A stretch of 64,000 nt of DNA, from the NCBI GenBank assembly GCA_002995645.1, contig PUHO01000012.1:53562-117561 (forward strand). The letters are read 5' to 3'. The number at the start of each line of letters is the position of its first letter. The first letter of the stretch is position 1. The notes under the pieces were generated by a model, which worked only from the letters and a program-made list of their open reading frames with translations, did no database searches and was not told the DNA's origin. Made by a program: the position numbers and the translations under genes. Positions 43,348-51,805 of this stretch are shown piece after piece. Origin of the DNA: SAR324 cluster bacterium. Lineage in GTDB: Bacteria; SAR324; XYD2-FULL-50-16; HCM1.

Positions 43348-43954
43348 AATTCATCACATTCTTTACAATGTATGAGTTTAGGGCACGCTGTTTTATGACA
43401 TTGTGTTTGTATGTTTTGGCTAAGACGGAGTAGCCCTCTTTCCATATGTGCCGAACGCGATCCTTTAAATGCAAAAGCCGTATTTGCCGTGGCGAGTGCT
43501 GTTAGTTTTGTAAAGAGTGTTGCCAAGTCTTTAATATAGCTTACTTTTGTGTTAGTTAGCTTAGCTTGTAATATGGGATAAAGCCATTGCCCACTTTCCC
43601 CGGTTACAATTACTTCGTTTAACATGGCAAACGAACGGGAAGTCCTATTACCAAGAAAAAGAATTGTATATTACAAACTAAAATTCATCACATTCTTTAC
43701 AATGTATGAGTTTAGGGCACGCTGTTTTATGGCATTGTGTTTGTATGTTTTGGCTAAGAAGGAGTAGCCCTCTTTCCATATGTGCCGAACGCGATCCTTT
43801 AAATGCAAAAGCCGTATTTGCTGTGGCGAGTGTTGTTAGTTTTGTAAAGAGTGTTGCTAAGTCTTTAATATAGCTTACTTTTGTGTTAGTTAGCTTAGCT
43901 TGTAATATGGGATAAAGCCATTGCCCACTTTCCCCGGTTACAATTACTTCGTCT
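43287..43954. repeat. 334-bp tandem duplication across the ccoH-murF junction
   Basis: Copy 1 is 43287-43620, copy 2 is 43621-43954. The unit starts at AACATGGCAAAC in the end of ccoH and ends at ATTACTTCGT inside murF. The two copies differ at only a handful of positions (for example TTATGACATT/TTATGGCATT and AAGACGGAG/AAGAAGGAG), so this is a young duplication. ccoH uses copy 1 and murF uses copy 2, so both genes stay intact. Confidence 0.95.
43344..43620 (-). pseudogene. Duplicated murF 3' end
   Basis: About 89 codons identical to the murF C-terminus except Ala/Thr and Arg/Leu changes, ending in the same HCKECDEF tail. An ATG created at the junction (43625) opens a short frame, but it lacks the MurF ATP and substrate domains and is not expected to be functional. 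Confidence 0.9.
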
Positions 43955-45111
43955 ATTCCTTGTGTAAACGATTCGGCAATAAACGGCGCTGAGTTGGTTA
44001 ACTTCTCTTCTAGTTCGGCTAAATTACCAATAACATATACTTTTTTTTCATAATCTAAGTTAGCAAGGTGTTGTGCTGTTGCTAAAACAGATTCCGGATT
44101 GGCGTTGTAACATTCGTCTAGTAAAAACGTTTGGTTTATTCCTGTTAGGTAAGCACCGCGACCACGTAGTAAAGGCAAGGTTGTTAATCTTTGTTGCAAT
44201 TTGTTTAGGTCTAATGATAATTGATCGCAGACACTTAAGCTTGCACAAATAAGAGAACCTATTACCGGGTTGAGTGAACGTATATTTGCTGTTAGTTTTG
44301 TTTTATTTGGAAAAGTAAAGCTTAACGTTTGCGTTTTATTTTGTTTATCTTGCTTTTCTATTTTCCATTGGTAGCCGCATTCGGTTGTATTGCCGAATTG
44401 TTGATATTTTGTATTACTTAATCGTTTTTGAATTTGCTCGTCATAAGGGACAAGTAAAGTGTCTGTTTCTTTAGCTTGTTCAAATAATTCTAGTTTAGCA
44501 CTATAGGTATTTTCTAAAGAGCCAAATTTAGCAACATGAGCGTGTCCTACGTTCAAAACAATTCGTATTGATGCCGGAATCAATTTAGTTAGTAATGCCA
44601 GATCGCCTATGTGAGAAGCTCCCATTTCTAGCAGTGCCACTTCATGAGACGAGTCTAAGTTAAGCATAGTAACAGGGCAACCTATTTCATTATTAAAGTT
44701 TCCTTTTGTTGCTAGGCAACGTTTTTGATCGCTAAGTAAATGAACTAGCGTTTCTTTTACTGTTGTTTTGCCATTAGATCCGGTAATAGCAATAATAGGG
44801 ATTGTTGTTTGCGTTGCTAAAAAGTGGCTGATTTGTTGCAGTGCGGCAAGCGCGTTTCCTACTTTCAAAATAGCTACGTTTTCCAAGTCGCCGTTAAAAT
44901 CTTCGTCTATAACAAGTAATTTAACAGACGATCCGTTTAATTGAGAGAGAAAAGGCGTCACATTTTTAAAAGCAAAAAATATATCTTCCTTATCTAGTTT
45001 GCGCGTGTCAAAAGCAGCGCCTTGCAATTTTTCTTGTAAATTAGACGGTGTTTTTAGCCATGTTCCTTTAGTGACTTCGGCAATGGTTTCAAAAGATAAA
45101 ATTTTACTCAT
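43678..45111 (-). CDS. murF: UDP-MurNAc-tripeptide D-alanyl-D-alanine ligase
   Basis: 477 residues. ATP-binding motif IAITGSNGKTTVKETL (~107-122), NFNNEIGCPVTML, LLEMGASHIGDL, and LLDECYNANPES (~335). It adds D-Ala-D-Ala to the peptidoglycan precursor. The extra Cys-rich tail (CHKTACPKLIHCKEC) is not typical of MurF and resembles a small metal site; it is unexplained. The 3' end is duplicated downstream. Confidence 0.95.
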   Translation of the reverse strand: MSKILSFETIAEVTKGTWLKTPSNLQEKLQGAAFDTRKLDKEDIFFAFKNVTPFLSQLNGSSVKLLVIDEDFNGDLENVAILKVGNALAALQQISHFLATQTTIPIIAITGSNGKTTVKETLVHLLSDQKRCLATKGNFNNEIGCPVTMLNLDSSHEVALLEMGASHIGDLALLTKLIPASIRIVLNVGHAHVAKFGSLENTYSAKLELFEQAKETDTLLVPYDEQIQKRLSNTKYQQFGNTTECGYQWKIEKQDKQNKTQTLSFTFPNKTKLTANIRSLNPVIGSLICASLSVCDQLSLDLNKLQQRLTTLPLLRGRGAYLTGINQTFLLDECYNANPESVLATAQHLANLDYEKKVYVIGNLAELEEKLTNSAPFIAESFTQGIDEVIVTGESGQWLYPILQAKLTNTKVSYIKDLATLFTKLTTLATANTAFAFKGSRSAHMERGLLLLSQNIQTQCHKTACPKLIHCKECDEF

Positions 45112-45140
45112 AGTATGCTAAAAATAGAACTGTATTTATA

Positions 45141-46847
45141 TTATTTTGCAAAAACTGTATTTTCCCAATCATGAAATTGTTTGAATGCATATAAGATCGT
45201 CTTTTTTTCTTGTGTTTGCGAAATTGTTTTATTACTCTTTAAAGTAATTGGATCCCACAATGCTAACGGCGTAATTTCAAGTTGATAACTTTTGTTAAAC
45301 CAAAATAACGTTCTTTTTGTATAAGCAAAATTTGTATTTTTATGATCAAGCCACGAAATTTGCGCTGAAGGGATCTTAGGTCCGCCAACTAAAGTAAGAA
45401 AAGAAGGGAGAAATTGCCAGTGAGAAGTAATTCTTTTTGTTGCTAAATAGCCACTAATACAAAAAGAGCAACGAACAACAAACGGAACTTGTAAATCAGT
45501 TAACTTAGAAGGTGAGTTCGTTTGATTTCCTGCTGTTAATCCAATCAGACTATTATTAGCGTAGCCAAGCGTTTCCATTGAGATGATAATTTTCCCCCAC
45601 GTTTTATCTAGACGTAAGTACTGTTGTTGTATATCTTTAGGTTGTTTTTTTTGATTGTAATAAGCTACTAAAAATAAAGATTTATTTTGTTTTTTGTGCT
45701 TTAAGATATGAATGATTTTTTCTGATAGTTGCTTATTTGCGCTCCAAGAGGATTGCGTGCTAGCAACTTGTATATATTTATTAATAGGTAAATCTTTGTG
45801 CAAAGCTAGCGAGCTAAGAATGCGTACGTCATAATTATTTTGTATTAACCAATCGCGTATAGGAAGCGAGCTAGAAGGCGAAATAAACGGAACGGAAAAT
45901 AATAGGTCGTTAAGTGCCTGTTCGGAATCGTGGTTAGAAGTATAGTGATGTAAAAGGTGTTGCCAGTTGTTCGTTAGTTGTGTAACTAAAGGCATGTTTT
46001 GATTTGTAAGAGGGATAGACGCTTGATCGGCTATTAATAAAATAATATTCGGCGGATTTGTTGTTTTCATTACTGTGCCGGTTGAGCTTGTTAAAATGCG
46101 TTGCTCTGTATTAGGTAAGTAATTATATAACGCGTTTTGCTTAGCACAGGTATCGCTATTATTATGGCACGGAAAATGAAAAGGGCTTGTAATTAAAAAA
46201 GGAAGCCGCATTTTAGCTTGTAAAATAGCGGGGTTTTGTTGCGAAATAAACCACTCAAATAAAGAAAGGTGGATAATAAAAATAAGCGTGCAAGAACTAA
46301 CGTAAAAAAGAATAGAAGATAATAAAACGCGTTGTAAATTAAAAGGAAGATTTTTTTTATAAATACCGGTATAGGCTTTGATAATAGCAAGCACGCCCCA
46401 AATAAGAATAACTAAAACAACGTAAAGAACCCAAAAGCCGGTTGAGAGTTGTAAGCTAAGCAGGTCTCGCCAATTCCAAAGGAAGTGCAGAGCATATACG
46501 TGCATTTGTATATGAAACATGGTAAAAAGCCGATATGCAATCATACCCCATAAAACGCATATAAAAATACTTAGATAGTATAATATAGCACTAAGCCACG
46601 ACATGAGACTGTGATATATAATTAAAACAATAGCAAGCGCAAGAAAAAATAAAATAGCCGTATTCACAAGCGTAGTGAAAAGAATATAGATAGCTTGCAG
46701 TATAGACGCGTCACCTATGCTTAAAAAGTAATAGTAAAGGTTATATATTAAAAACAAAGAAAATGCGAATACAAGCCGCATGAAGACAGAATAAGAGTAT
46801 TTTTTTTTAGCAATTGTATTTTTAGTGTTAAAAGTAACGGCAGACAT
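45141..46847 (-). CDS. YejM-like inner-membrane protein of the alkaline phosphatase/sulfatase superfamily
   Basis: 568 residues. Five or so membrane segments in residues ~20-215, then a periplasmic sulfatase-like domain from ~265 (PNIILLIADQAS). The motif HHYTSNHDSEQALNDLLFSVP follows the spacing of the YejM/PbgA loop that contains the Thr-type nucleophile region, but metal-binding residues look incomplete. YejM regulates LpxC and LPS level in enterics; a related envelope role is suggested by the adjacent lptF/G-like and heptosyltransferase genes. A phosphoethanolamine or LTA-synthase-like transferase is the alternative. Confidence 0.65.
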   Translation of the reverse strand: MSAVTFNTKNTIAKKKYSYSVFMRLVFAFSLFLIYNLYYYFLSIGDASILQAIYILFTTLVNTAILFFLALAIVLIIYHSLMSWLSAILYYLSIFICVLWGMIAYRLFTMFHIQMHVYALHFLWNWRDLLSLQLSTGFWVLYVVLVILIWGVLAIIKAYTGIYKKNLPFNLQRVLLSSILFYVSSCTLIFIIHLSLFEWFISQQNPAILQAKMRLPFLITSPFHFPCHNNSDTCAKQNALYNYLPNTEQRILTSSTGTVMKTTNPPNIILLIADQASIPLTNQNMPLVTQLTNNWQHLLHHYTSNHDSEQALNDLLFSVPFISPSSSLPIRDWLIQNNYDVRILSSLALHKDLPINKYIQVASTQSSWSANKQLSEKIIHILKHKKQNKSLFLVAYYNQKKQPKDIQQQYLRLDKTWGKIIISMETLGYANNSLIGLTAGNQTNSPSKLTDLQVPFVVRCSFCISGYLATKRITSHWQFLPSFLTLVGGPKIPSAQISWLDHKNTNFAYTKRTLFWFNKSYQLEITPLALWDPITLKSNKTISQTQEKKTILYAFKQFHDWENTVFAK

Positions 46848-46867
46848 AAACTAGGCGGTGTATAGAG

Positions 46868-48022
46868 TTAGATTTTTTTAAGTTTAAATAATTGTAACAG
46901 AGAAAGATTGCGTGTAATACATAAATAATTAATAACACTAAATCCTATGGACGGAATAAGTGATATAAAAAAGAGAAAACCATAATAGCTAGGTGGCTGT
47001 GTTTCATAAATACTATCACAATAAGAGCGAATCATAGTATAAATTAAGAAAAAGATCCATATAGAAGCAATAAGGAGTAATAACTTTTTGTTTTTGTTCT
47101 TTTCCATACGTGGATTTGTAATGCCAAGTAAAGAAGCGAAAATACCAAGAGATATTAACGCAAGAACAGTGGTAAGCCGCGCAAAAATAGTATAGACGTA
47201 AAGAAAGCGATTTTGCGGTTCTTGATTATGAATAATATACCTTGCCAGATCGTTTAAAGAGCTATATCTAGCGTCTGTATTCTTACTTGTCGTGTCAATT
47301 TCTAATAAAGGGATTTGGTATAGAAGGGAATCAAAACTAACTAGGTTAAGCGTTTTGAAGCGATCTAGTAATTGATATAGCGATCCTTTTTCTAGTGTAA
47401 TAGCAAAGAGACGTTCTTTTTTATTAACCATAAGCGATCCTTGCTTTGCTTCTATAATAGGATTAGATAAAGGGTCGATCCAGTTTGCAATAATAAGATT
47501 TTGTAAAGAGTTGTCAGTTTTTCCTTTAACAAAAACCATATTTGTTTGAAAAACGTTATTAATTTTATTGTTTTCAAATTTAAGAGAAACTGAGCTAGTA
47601 ATAAGCTTATTTTTTAATTGTGTTAATCCAACGTTAGCTTTAGGTGCAAGATAAAAATTTTGCAGGAATAAAAAAGTTCCGGTAACTAAAGAAAACAAGA
47701 AAGCCGCTTTAATAACAGTGATAATAGAAGCGCCGCTAGTTAACATAGAAATAATTTCACTATCGGAGGAAAGGCGACTTATGCCAAGATATATAGCAAG
47801 AGGACTACATAATAAAGTAATAGATCGCCAAACAGGAGGCAACATATAGGCAGTTGCAGTAAAGAGAATCCGCCACGGTGAATCAATAGCTTTTAAATTA
47901 GGCAAAAAACGGTAAATTTGTGTTAACGCTAAAAGAAGCGTGATCACCATAAAAGCTAAGAGAAAAGGGAAAATAAATTCTTTAAAAATATAGGCTATTA
48001 ACATAGATTTTATATATAGCAA
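46868..48022 (-). CDS. LPS export permease, LptF/LptG family
   Basis: 384 residues. Membrane segments at ~10-35, ~60-75, ~100-125, then a periplasmic beta-jellyroll region (~130-270) and three C-terminal spans (~285-375). SSDSEIISMLTSGAS is the conserved cytoplasmic helix that contacts LptB. LptF and LptG usually occur as a pair; only one is here, and sequence alone does not decide which. Confidence 0.85.
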   Translation of the reverse strand: MLYIKSMLIAYIFKEFIFPFLLAFMVITLLLALTQIYRFLPNLKAIDSPWRILFTATAYMLPPVWRSITLLCSPLAIYLGISRLSSDSEIISMLTSGASIITVIKAAFLFSLVTGTFLFLQNFYLAPKANVGLTQLKNKLITSSVSLKFENNKINNVFQTNMVFVKGKTDNSLQNLIIANWIDPLSNPIIEAKQGSLMVNKKERLFAITLEKGSLYQLLDRFKTLNLVSFDSLLYQIPLLEIDTTSKNTDARYSSLNDLARYIIHNQEPQNRFLYVYTIFARLTTVLALISLGIFASLLGITNPRMEKNKNKKLLLLIASIWIFFLIYTMIRSYCDSIYETQPPSYYGFLFFISLIPSIGFSVINYLCITRNLSLLQLFKLKKI

Positions 48023-48052
48023 TAAATACGTAGTAAAAAATTTTTAATTATA

Positions 48053-48349
48053 TTAAGAGTTTAGTTTTCTTTTTCTTTCTAAACAAGCTTGTTGTTTTGC
48101 TTCTTTAAGGGTGTCGGCAAAAATAAAGCCTTGAAATTTGGAAGTTAAAATATAATATTCACGTAATCCTACTTTTTTAATAATCACTTCTTCAAATAAA
48201 GGTTTAAAACAAGTGGCGCGCCATATATTCGCTTTAATTTTACGCATAGGTTGATCGGCATATAGTGAAGAGCTATATACAAGAGCAAGGGATATGATTC
48301 CAATATAAAAAACTAAGTATTTTGTGCTAGAGAAGAATGCCATGTACAA
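48053..48349 (-). CDS. Small exported hypothetical protein
   Basis: 98 residues (or 96 from the second ATG). Hydrophobic signal-like N-terminus ending near SSLYA, then a basic domain of ~65 residues with Cys ~47 and ~90. Not recognised. Its start overlaps the end of the upstream heptosyltransferase gene by 37 bp, and it lies between this gene and the LPS permease gene, so an envelope role is likely by context only. Confidence 0.6.
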   Translation of the reverse strand: MYMAFFSSTKYLVFYIGIISLALVYSSSLYADQPMRKIKANIWRATCFKPLFEEVIIKKVGLREYYILTSKFQGFIFADTLKEAKQQACLERKRKLNS

Positions 48350-49356
48350 ATAGATTGAAAAATAAAGTCCGGCGTAATGCGATTAAGGCAAGCATAGGTG
48401 TCTGGATCTTTTAATTTACAAGGTATTTTACCATGATGACTACAAGGTCGGCAAGGTAAATTGGTGGAGAAAATACGACTAGAAGGTAAAAAGGGGCTGA
48501 ACCCCATGTTTTTAGTAGGTCCAAAGATAGTAAAGCAAGGAGTCCCCACTGCTTCGGAACAATGAGTTATTGCCGAATCATTGCAAACAGTGAGTAATGC
48601 ATTTTGCAAAAAAGCCGCTGTTTGCATAATACTTAATTTACCGGCAAGGTTAGTAGAAATAGCTTTTGTTTTTTCATGTATACGAAAGGTTGGCACATCG
48701 CTTTGCCCACCAACAAGATACGGTTGGTATCCGGCTTTTGCAAGCATGTGGATTAAGCTAACAAAATAATCTTCATGCCAACACTTAGGCATATGCGCTG
48801 CACCAGGCGCTAAAGCAATGATTGGTTTTGTTGTATTTACCATTAATTTATTAATTAAGTCTTGATCTTGCGAAGAAGGAAATAATTCAGTGTAGCTTGC
48901 TAAAAGTTTTTTTGATTTTAATAAAGCAAGGTAAGTTTCCCTTCTTGGCGGTATTTTGTTATCTGAAAACAGATGCCATTTAACTTGTGCCATACGAAGT
49001 AAAGAAAAGCGGTTTAGTTTTCTGATTTGTGGCACTGTGTTAAAAAGAGGAGCAAGCTTCCATGTAATTAAGTTAGATCGTAGCGAGTTATGTGCGTCTA
49101 GTACAAGGTCGTATTGATTCTTTTTTAATTGTTTAACAATTTGGGTAAAGCTAGTTTGACTTGCTTTTTCTAGTCTGTAAATGGTATTAATATAGGGACT
49201 ATTTTCGTGTACTTGCCAGTGAGTGGATAAAGTAAGAAAATCAATTCTTGCTGAAGGATACATTCTTCTTGCTTCTCGAAATAAAGGAGATAGCAAGATA
49301 ATATCACCAAGAGCGGAAAAACGTATAATTAATATTGATTGTATAGATTTTAACAT
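48313..49356 (-). CDS. LPS heptosyltransferase family protein (GT9)
   Basis: 347 residues from the ATG at 49356; an upstream in-frame ATG (49467) adds a non-family leader lying in the divergent gene and is rejected. GT9 signatures: ILIIRFSALGDIILLSPLFREARR at the start, VLDAHNSLRSNL, ALAPGAAHMPKCWHEDYF, NDSAITHCSEAVGTPCFTIFGPT. Transfers heptose to the LPS inner core. The C-terminal CRPCSHHGKIPCKLKD...CLNRI Cys pattern is common in this family. The start codon overlaps that of the divergent gene. Confidence 0.9.
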   Translation of the reverse strand: MLKSIQSILIIRFSALGDIILLSPLFREARRMYPSARIDFLTLSTHWQVHENSPYINTIYRLEKASQTSFTQIVKQLKKNQYDLVLDAHNSLRSNLITWKLAPLFNTVPQIRKLNRFSLLRMAQVKWHLFSDNKIPPRRETYLALLKSKKLLASYTELFPSSQDQDLINKLMVNTTKPIIALAPGAAHMPKCWHEDYFVSLIHMLAKAGYQPYLVGGQSDVPTFRIHEKTKAISTNLAGKLSIMQTAAFLQNALLTVCNDSAITHCSEAVGTPCFTIFGPTKNMGFSPFLPSSRIFSTNLPCRPCSHHGKIPCKLKDPDTYACLNRITPDFIFQSICTWHSSLAQNT

Positions 49357-50410
49357 GGCTATTTTTTTACGTAAAATTAAAACGCCCCCTAATAGAATTT
49401 TATTAGTACGCCCTGATGCGCTTGGCGACTTATTGCAAACTTTACCGGCAATAGAAGCGCTTAGCAAACAAATCCACGCCCATGTTGCGGTGTTAATTCA
49501 TTCTAGGAACGTTTCCCTTTTAGAAGCAAATAGTGCCGTTAATCAAATTATTACTTGGGATTGCCCAGTTGCAAAAAACGAGATTATACAAGGTAAGTTT
49601 GACGTTGTATTAAGTTTTTACTCTTCTTTTCCTTTGCCGACAACTATTAAAAAAGCACTACGTACGATTCCAAAACGGATTGGCGCTATTAAAAACTTAG
49701 CTATGTTACGTCAGTGGAATTATCCGGTTTTACAAAGTCGTTCTATGAACTTAAAAAATGAAGCTTTGTATAATGCAGAATTACTTAATGCTTTTACCTT
49801 TATTTTTGATATTAGTATAAAGAAACCGCGTCTAATTTGGCAAGCAGGAGAACTTGAAAAACAAAAAGAAAAATTTCCTTTTTTAGAGAAAAAAGTATTT
49901 ACAATTGTAATGCATTATAGATTTGCCGGATCTTCGCCAACATGGCTAAAACAACAATATGCCGATACAGTGTATAAACTTTTATTAGACGGGAATAGAG
50001 TTGTGCTTGTTGGTTTTTTAGAAGAAGAACAACAGTGGCATGCTGAACTTAAATTAAAATATGAAAAACATTTTCCTGAACAGATAGTAGATTTAACAAG
50101 TAAATTAAAGTTAAGAGAGCTTGCTTCGTTAATGCACTTTAGTCAGCTGTATATTGGTTCGTCTACTGGACCAACACACCTTGCCGCTAGTGTGGGTACG
50201 CCAATTATAGGGATATATTCGCCTTTACATGTTACAACAGAAATAAGATGGGCGCCGTATTTATATGAAGGAACTATTTTTAGCCCTACCGTTCCTTGTA
50301 AACCAAAATATAAGTGCGCCGGTGAAGCTTGTCCGTATTATTATTGTATGAAGTTAATTACCGCAGAACAGGTTAGACAAGCTGTGCAAAAGAGAAAGAA
50401 GGTTGGCTAG
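49355..50410 (+). CDS. LPS heptosyltransferase family protein (GT9), second
   Basis: 351 residues from the ATG at 49355; an upstream frame from 49223 is inside the divergent gene and is rejected. Motifs: NRILLVRPDALGDLLQTLPAIEAL, AGSSPTWLKQQYADTVYKLL, YIGSSTGPTHLAASVGTPIIGIYSP, and Cys-rich C-terminus CAGEACPYYYC. Probably acts on the LPS core. Its 3' end overlaps the ATP-grasp gene by 8 bp. Confidence 0.9.
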   Translation: MAIFLRKIKTPPNRILLVRPDALGDLLQTLPAIEALSKQIHAHVAVLIHSRNVSLLEANSAVNQIITWDCPVAKNEIIQGKFDVVLSFYSSFPLPTTIKKALRTIPKRIGAIKNLAMLRQWNYPVLQSRSMNLKNEALYNAELLNAFTFIFDISIKKPRLIWQAGELEKQKEKFPFLEKKVFTIVMHYRFAGSSPTWLKQQYADTVYKLLLDGNRVVLVGFLEEEQQWHAELKLKYEKHFPEQIVDLTSKLKLRELASLMHFSQLYIGSSTGPTHLAASVGTPIIGIYSPLHVTTEIRWAPYLYEGTIFSPTVPCKPKYKCAGEACPYYYCMKLITAEQVRQAVQKRKKVG

Positions 50411-51638
50411 GTTATATTTTTTTAACTTTGATTGTGAAGCGGTTTTGCAAGGCAAGGCAGTTTTAACAAACAAAACGCCAAAAGATAGCTGGCACTTTTT
50501 AATTCATGCTTCTGTTTTGCTTTTACCTTTATGTACAAAAGAAGACTCGCTTATTGTTAAAACCAAGCCCGGCGCCTTTTGGTTAGATTATTGGCAAGCA
50601 TTGCTTGGCGAGCTCCCATATATATGGGATAGTGATTCGCAAGCGGTTTCCTATACGCCGTTAAGTATTCTACGTTGTCAAAAGCAAATAGAAACAAAAG
50701 AAAAGCAATATATTCCTTGTTTGTGGGGGTGGGTTCCTAGTTTAATAGAAGCGCTAAGATATACGAAAATGCTAATACAAAAGGAAAACCTGCAAGCTCT
50801 TTATTCTAAGCTATACAGCAATGAATTAAGAAATCATTTTTTCCCGCCAGCTTTTCGGATTCCATCTAGGACCTTAACGTCCGATTTAAAAACAGAACAA
50901 ATCCAAGCCGAAATAAAGCAGTTTGCCAAGGAACAACAAGGGTTTTTTGTTAAACATGCTTACGGTGTGTCAGGACGTTTTTTAGCAAAAGAAAAGGAGA
51001 TTTTATTAAACCAGGACAAAATAGAGCGATATAGCACTTGGGCAAAGCAAAGTGGTATTTTGCTAGAAAAACAGCTACAAGGGAAGGATTGGAGCGTACA
51101 ATTTACGATTACAGAAGAAGGGCAAATTATATACGAAGGATGTCTTGCAAATTATCTAGAGACAACCGCGTATAAAGGTTCTTTTATCGTGGAAAACATG
51201 CCTTCTTTTATAACAAAAATTGTCCCCTTTTTAAACAGGATACTAAAACGAATTAAAGAGCAAGGTTATATTGGCGCTATTGGGTTTGATTTATTGCTTA
51301 CAGAGGAAAGAGCTTATTTAATTGAAATCAATCCACGTTACACAATGGGACGCCTAGCTTTAGCATGGCATGAGAAATTAAAAAAAACGATTTGTTTAGA
51401 TAAGCAACAAGAAACGCAATTATTTTTACTTCATACGTTTACTTGTTCGCAAGAAATTACAAATGTGCATTTAAAGAAAATTATAAATACATTAGCAAGC
51501 AGAAATATTTTTCTTTTACATATGTTACAATATAAAAATAAATGCTTTTTAAGTATATGGATAGTTGGAAAAGAGCAAGAAGAAGTAGCAAATTGTTTAA
51601 GTGAAATAGAAAAAATAGTACGTTCTATTATATTGTAA
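50403..51638 (+). CDS. ATP-grasp domain protein of unknown substrate
   Basis: 411 residues from a TTG start at 50403, overlapping the previous gene by 8 bp with AAGAAGG just upstream; no early ATG exists. The ATP-grasp core is in residues ~180-320: FFVKHAYGVSGRFL, GILLEKQLQGKDWSVQF and GFDLLLTEERAYLIEINPRYTMG (metal-binding Glu/Asn). It resembles carboxylate-amine ligases. Context next to a heptosyltransferase suggests modification of LPS or another envelope polymer, but the substrate is not deducible. Confidence 0.72.
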   Translation: MARLYFFNFDCEAVLQGKAVLTNKTPKDSWHFLIHASVLLLPLCTKEDSLIVKTKPGAFWLDYWQALLGELPYIWDSDSQAVSYTPLSILRCQKQIETKEKQYIPCLWGWVPSLIEALRYTKMLIQKENLQALYSKLYSNELRNHFFPPAFRIPSRTLTSDLKTEQIQAEIKQFAKEQQGFFVKHAYGVSGRFLAKEKEILLNQDKIERYSTWAKQSGILLEKQLQGKDWSVQFTITEEGQIIYEGCLANYLETTAYKGSFIVENMPSFITKIVPFLNRILKRIKEQGYIGAIGFDLLLTEERAYLIEINPRYTMGRLALAWHEKLKKTICLDKQQETQLFLLHTFTCSQEITNVHLKKIINTLASRNIFLLHMLQYKNKCFLSIWIVGKEQEEVANCLSEIEKIVRSIIL

Positions 51639-51660
51639 TTATTGATAAATAAAAGTTGAC

Positions 51661-51677
51661 ACAAGGGGAAACCTTGT
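51661..51677. other. Perfect inverted repeat upstream of nrdJ
   Basis: ACAAGG, GGAAA loop, CCTTGT. It lies between a first TTGACA (51656) and a TATACG and could be an operator or the terminator of the preceding gene; there is no T-run. Confidence 0.4.
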
Positions 51678-51700
51678 AAGTATACGAGTTTGCGGAACGT

Positions 51701-51729
51701 TTGACATGAATAAATAATTAACATATAGT
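51701..51729 (+). promoter_or_regulatory. Sigma70-type promoter of nrdJ
   Basis: TTGACA (51701-51706), exact 17-bp spacer, TATAGT (51724-51729), 77 bp before the nrdJ ATG. The leader is too short for a full cobalamin riboswitch. Confidence 0.75.
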
Positions 51730-51805
51730 TTAAAAACGACTTTTATTCAAAATAGAATAAAAAGTATCTGAATTATCTTACTTACCAAATTATTATATAT
51801 TAAAA

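Noticed and set aside
43344..43625. A separate small MurF-like gene
   Set aside because: It is the first copy of the 334-bp duplication, with a start created at the junction and no catalytic domains.
51639..51805. Cobalamin riboswitch before nrdJ
   Set aside because: The gap is 167 bp with a promoter at 51701-51729, leaving ~70 nt of leader, and no B12-box-like sequence was seen.
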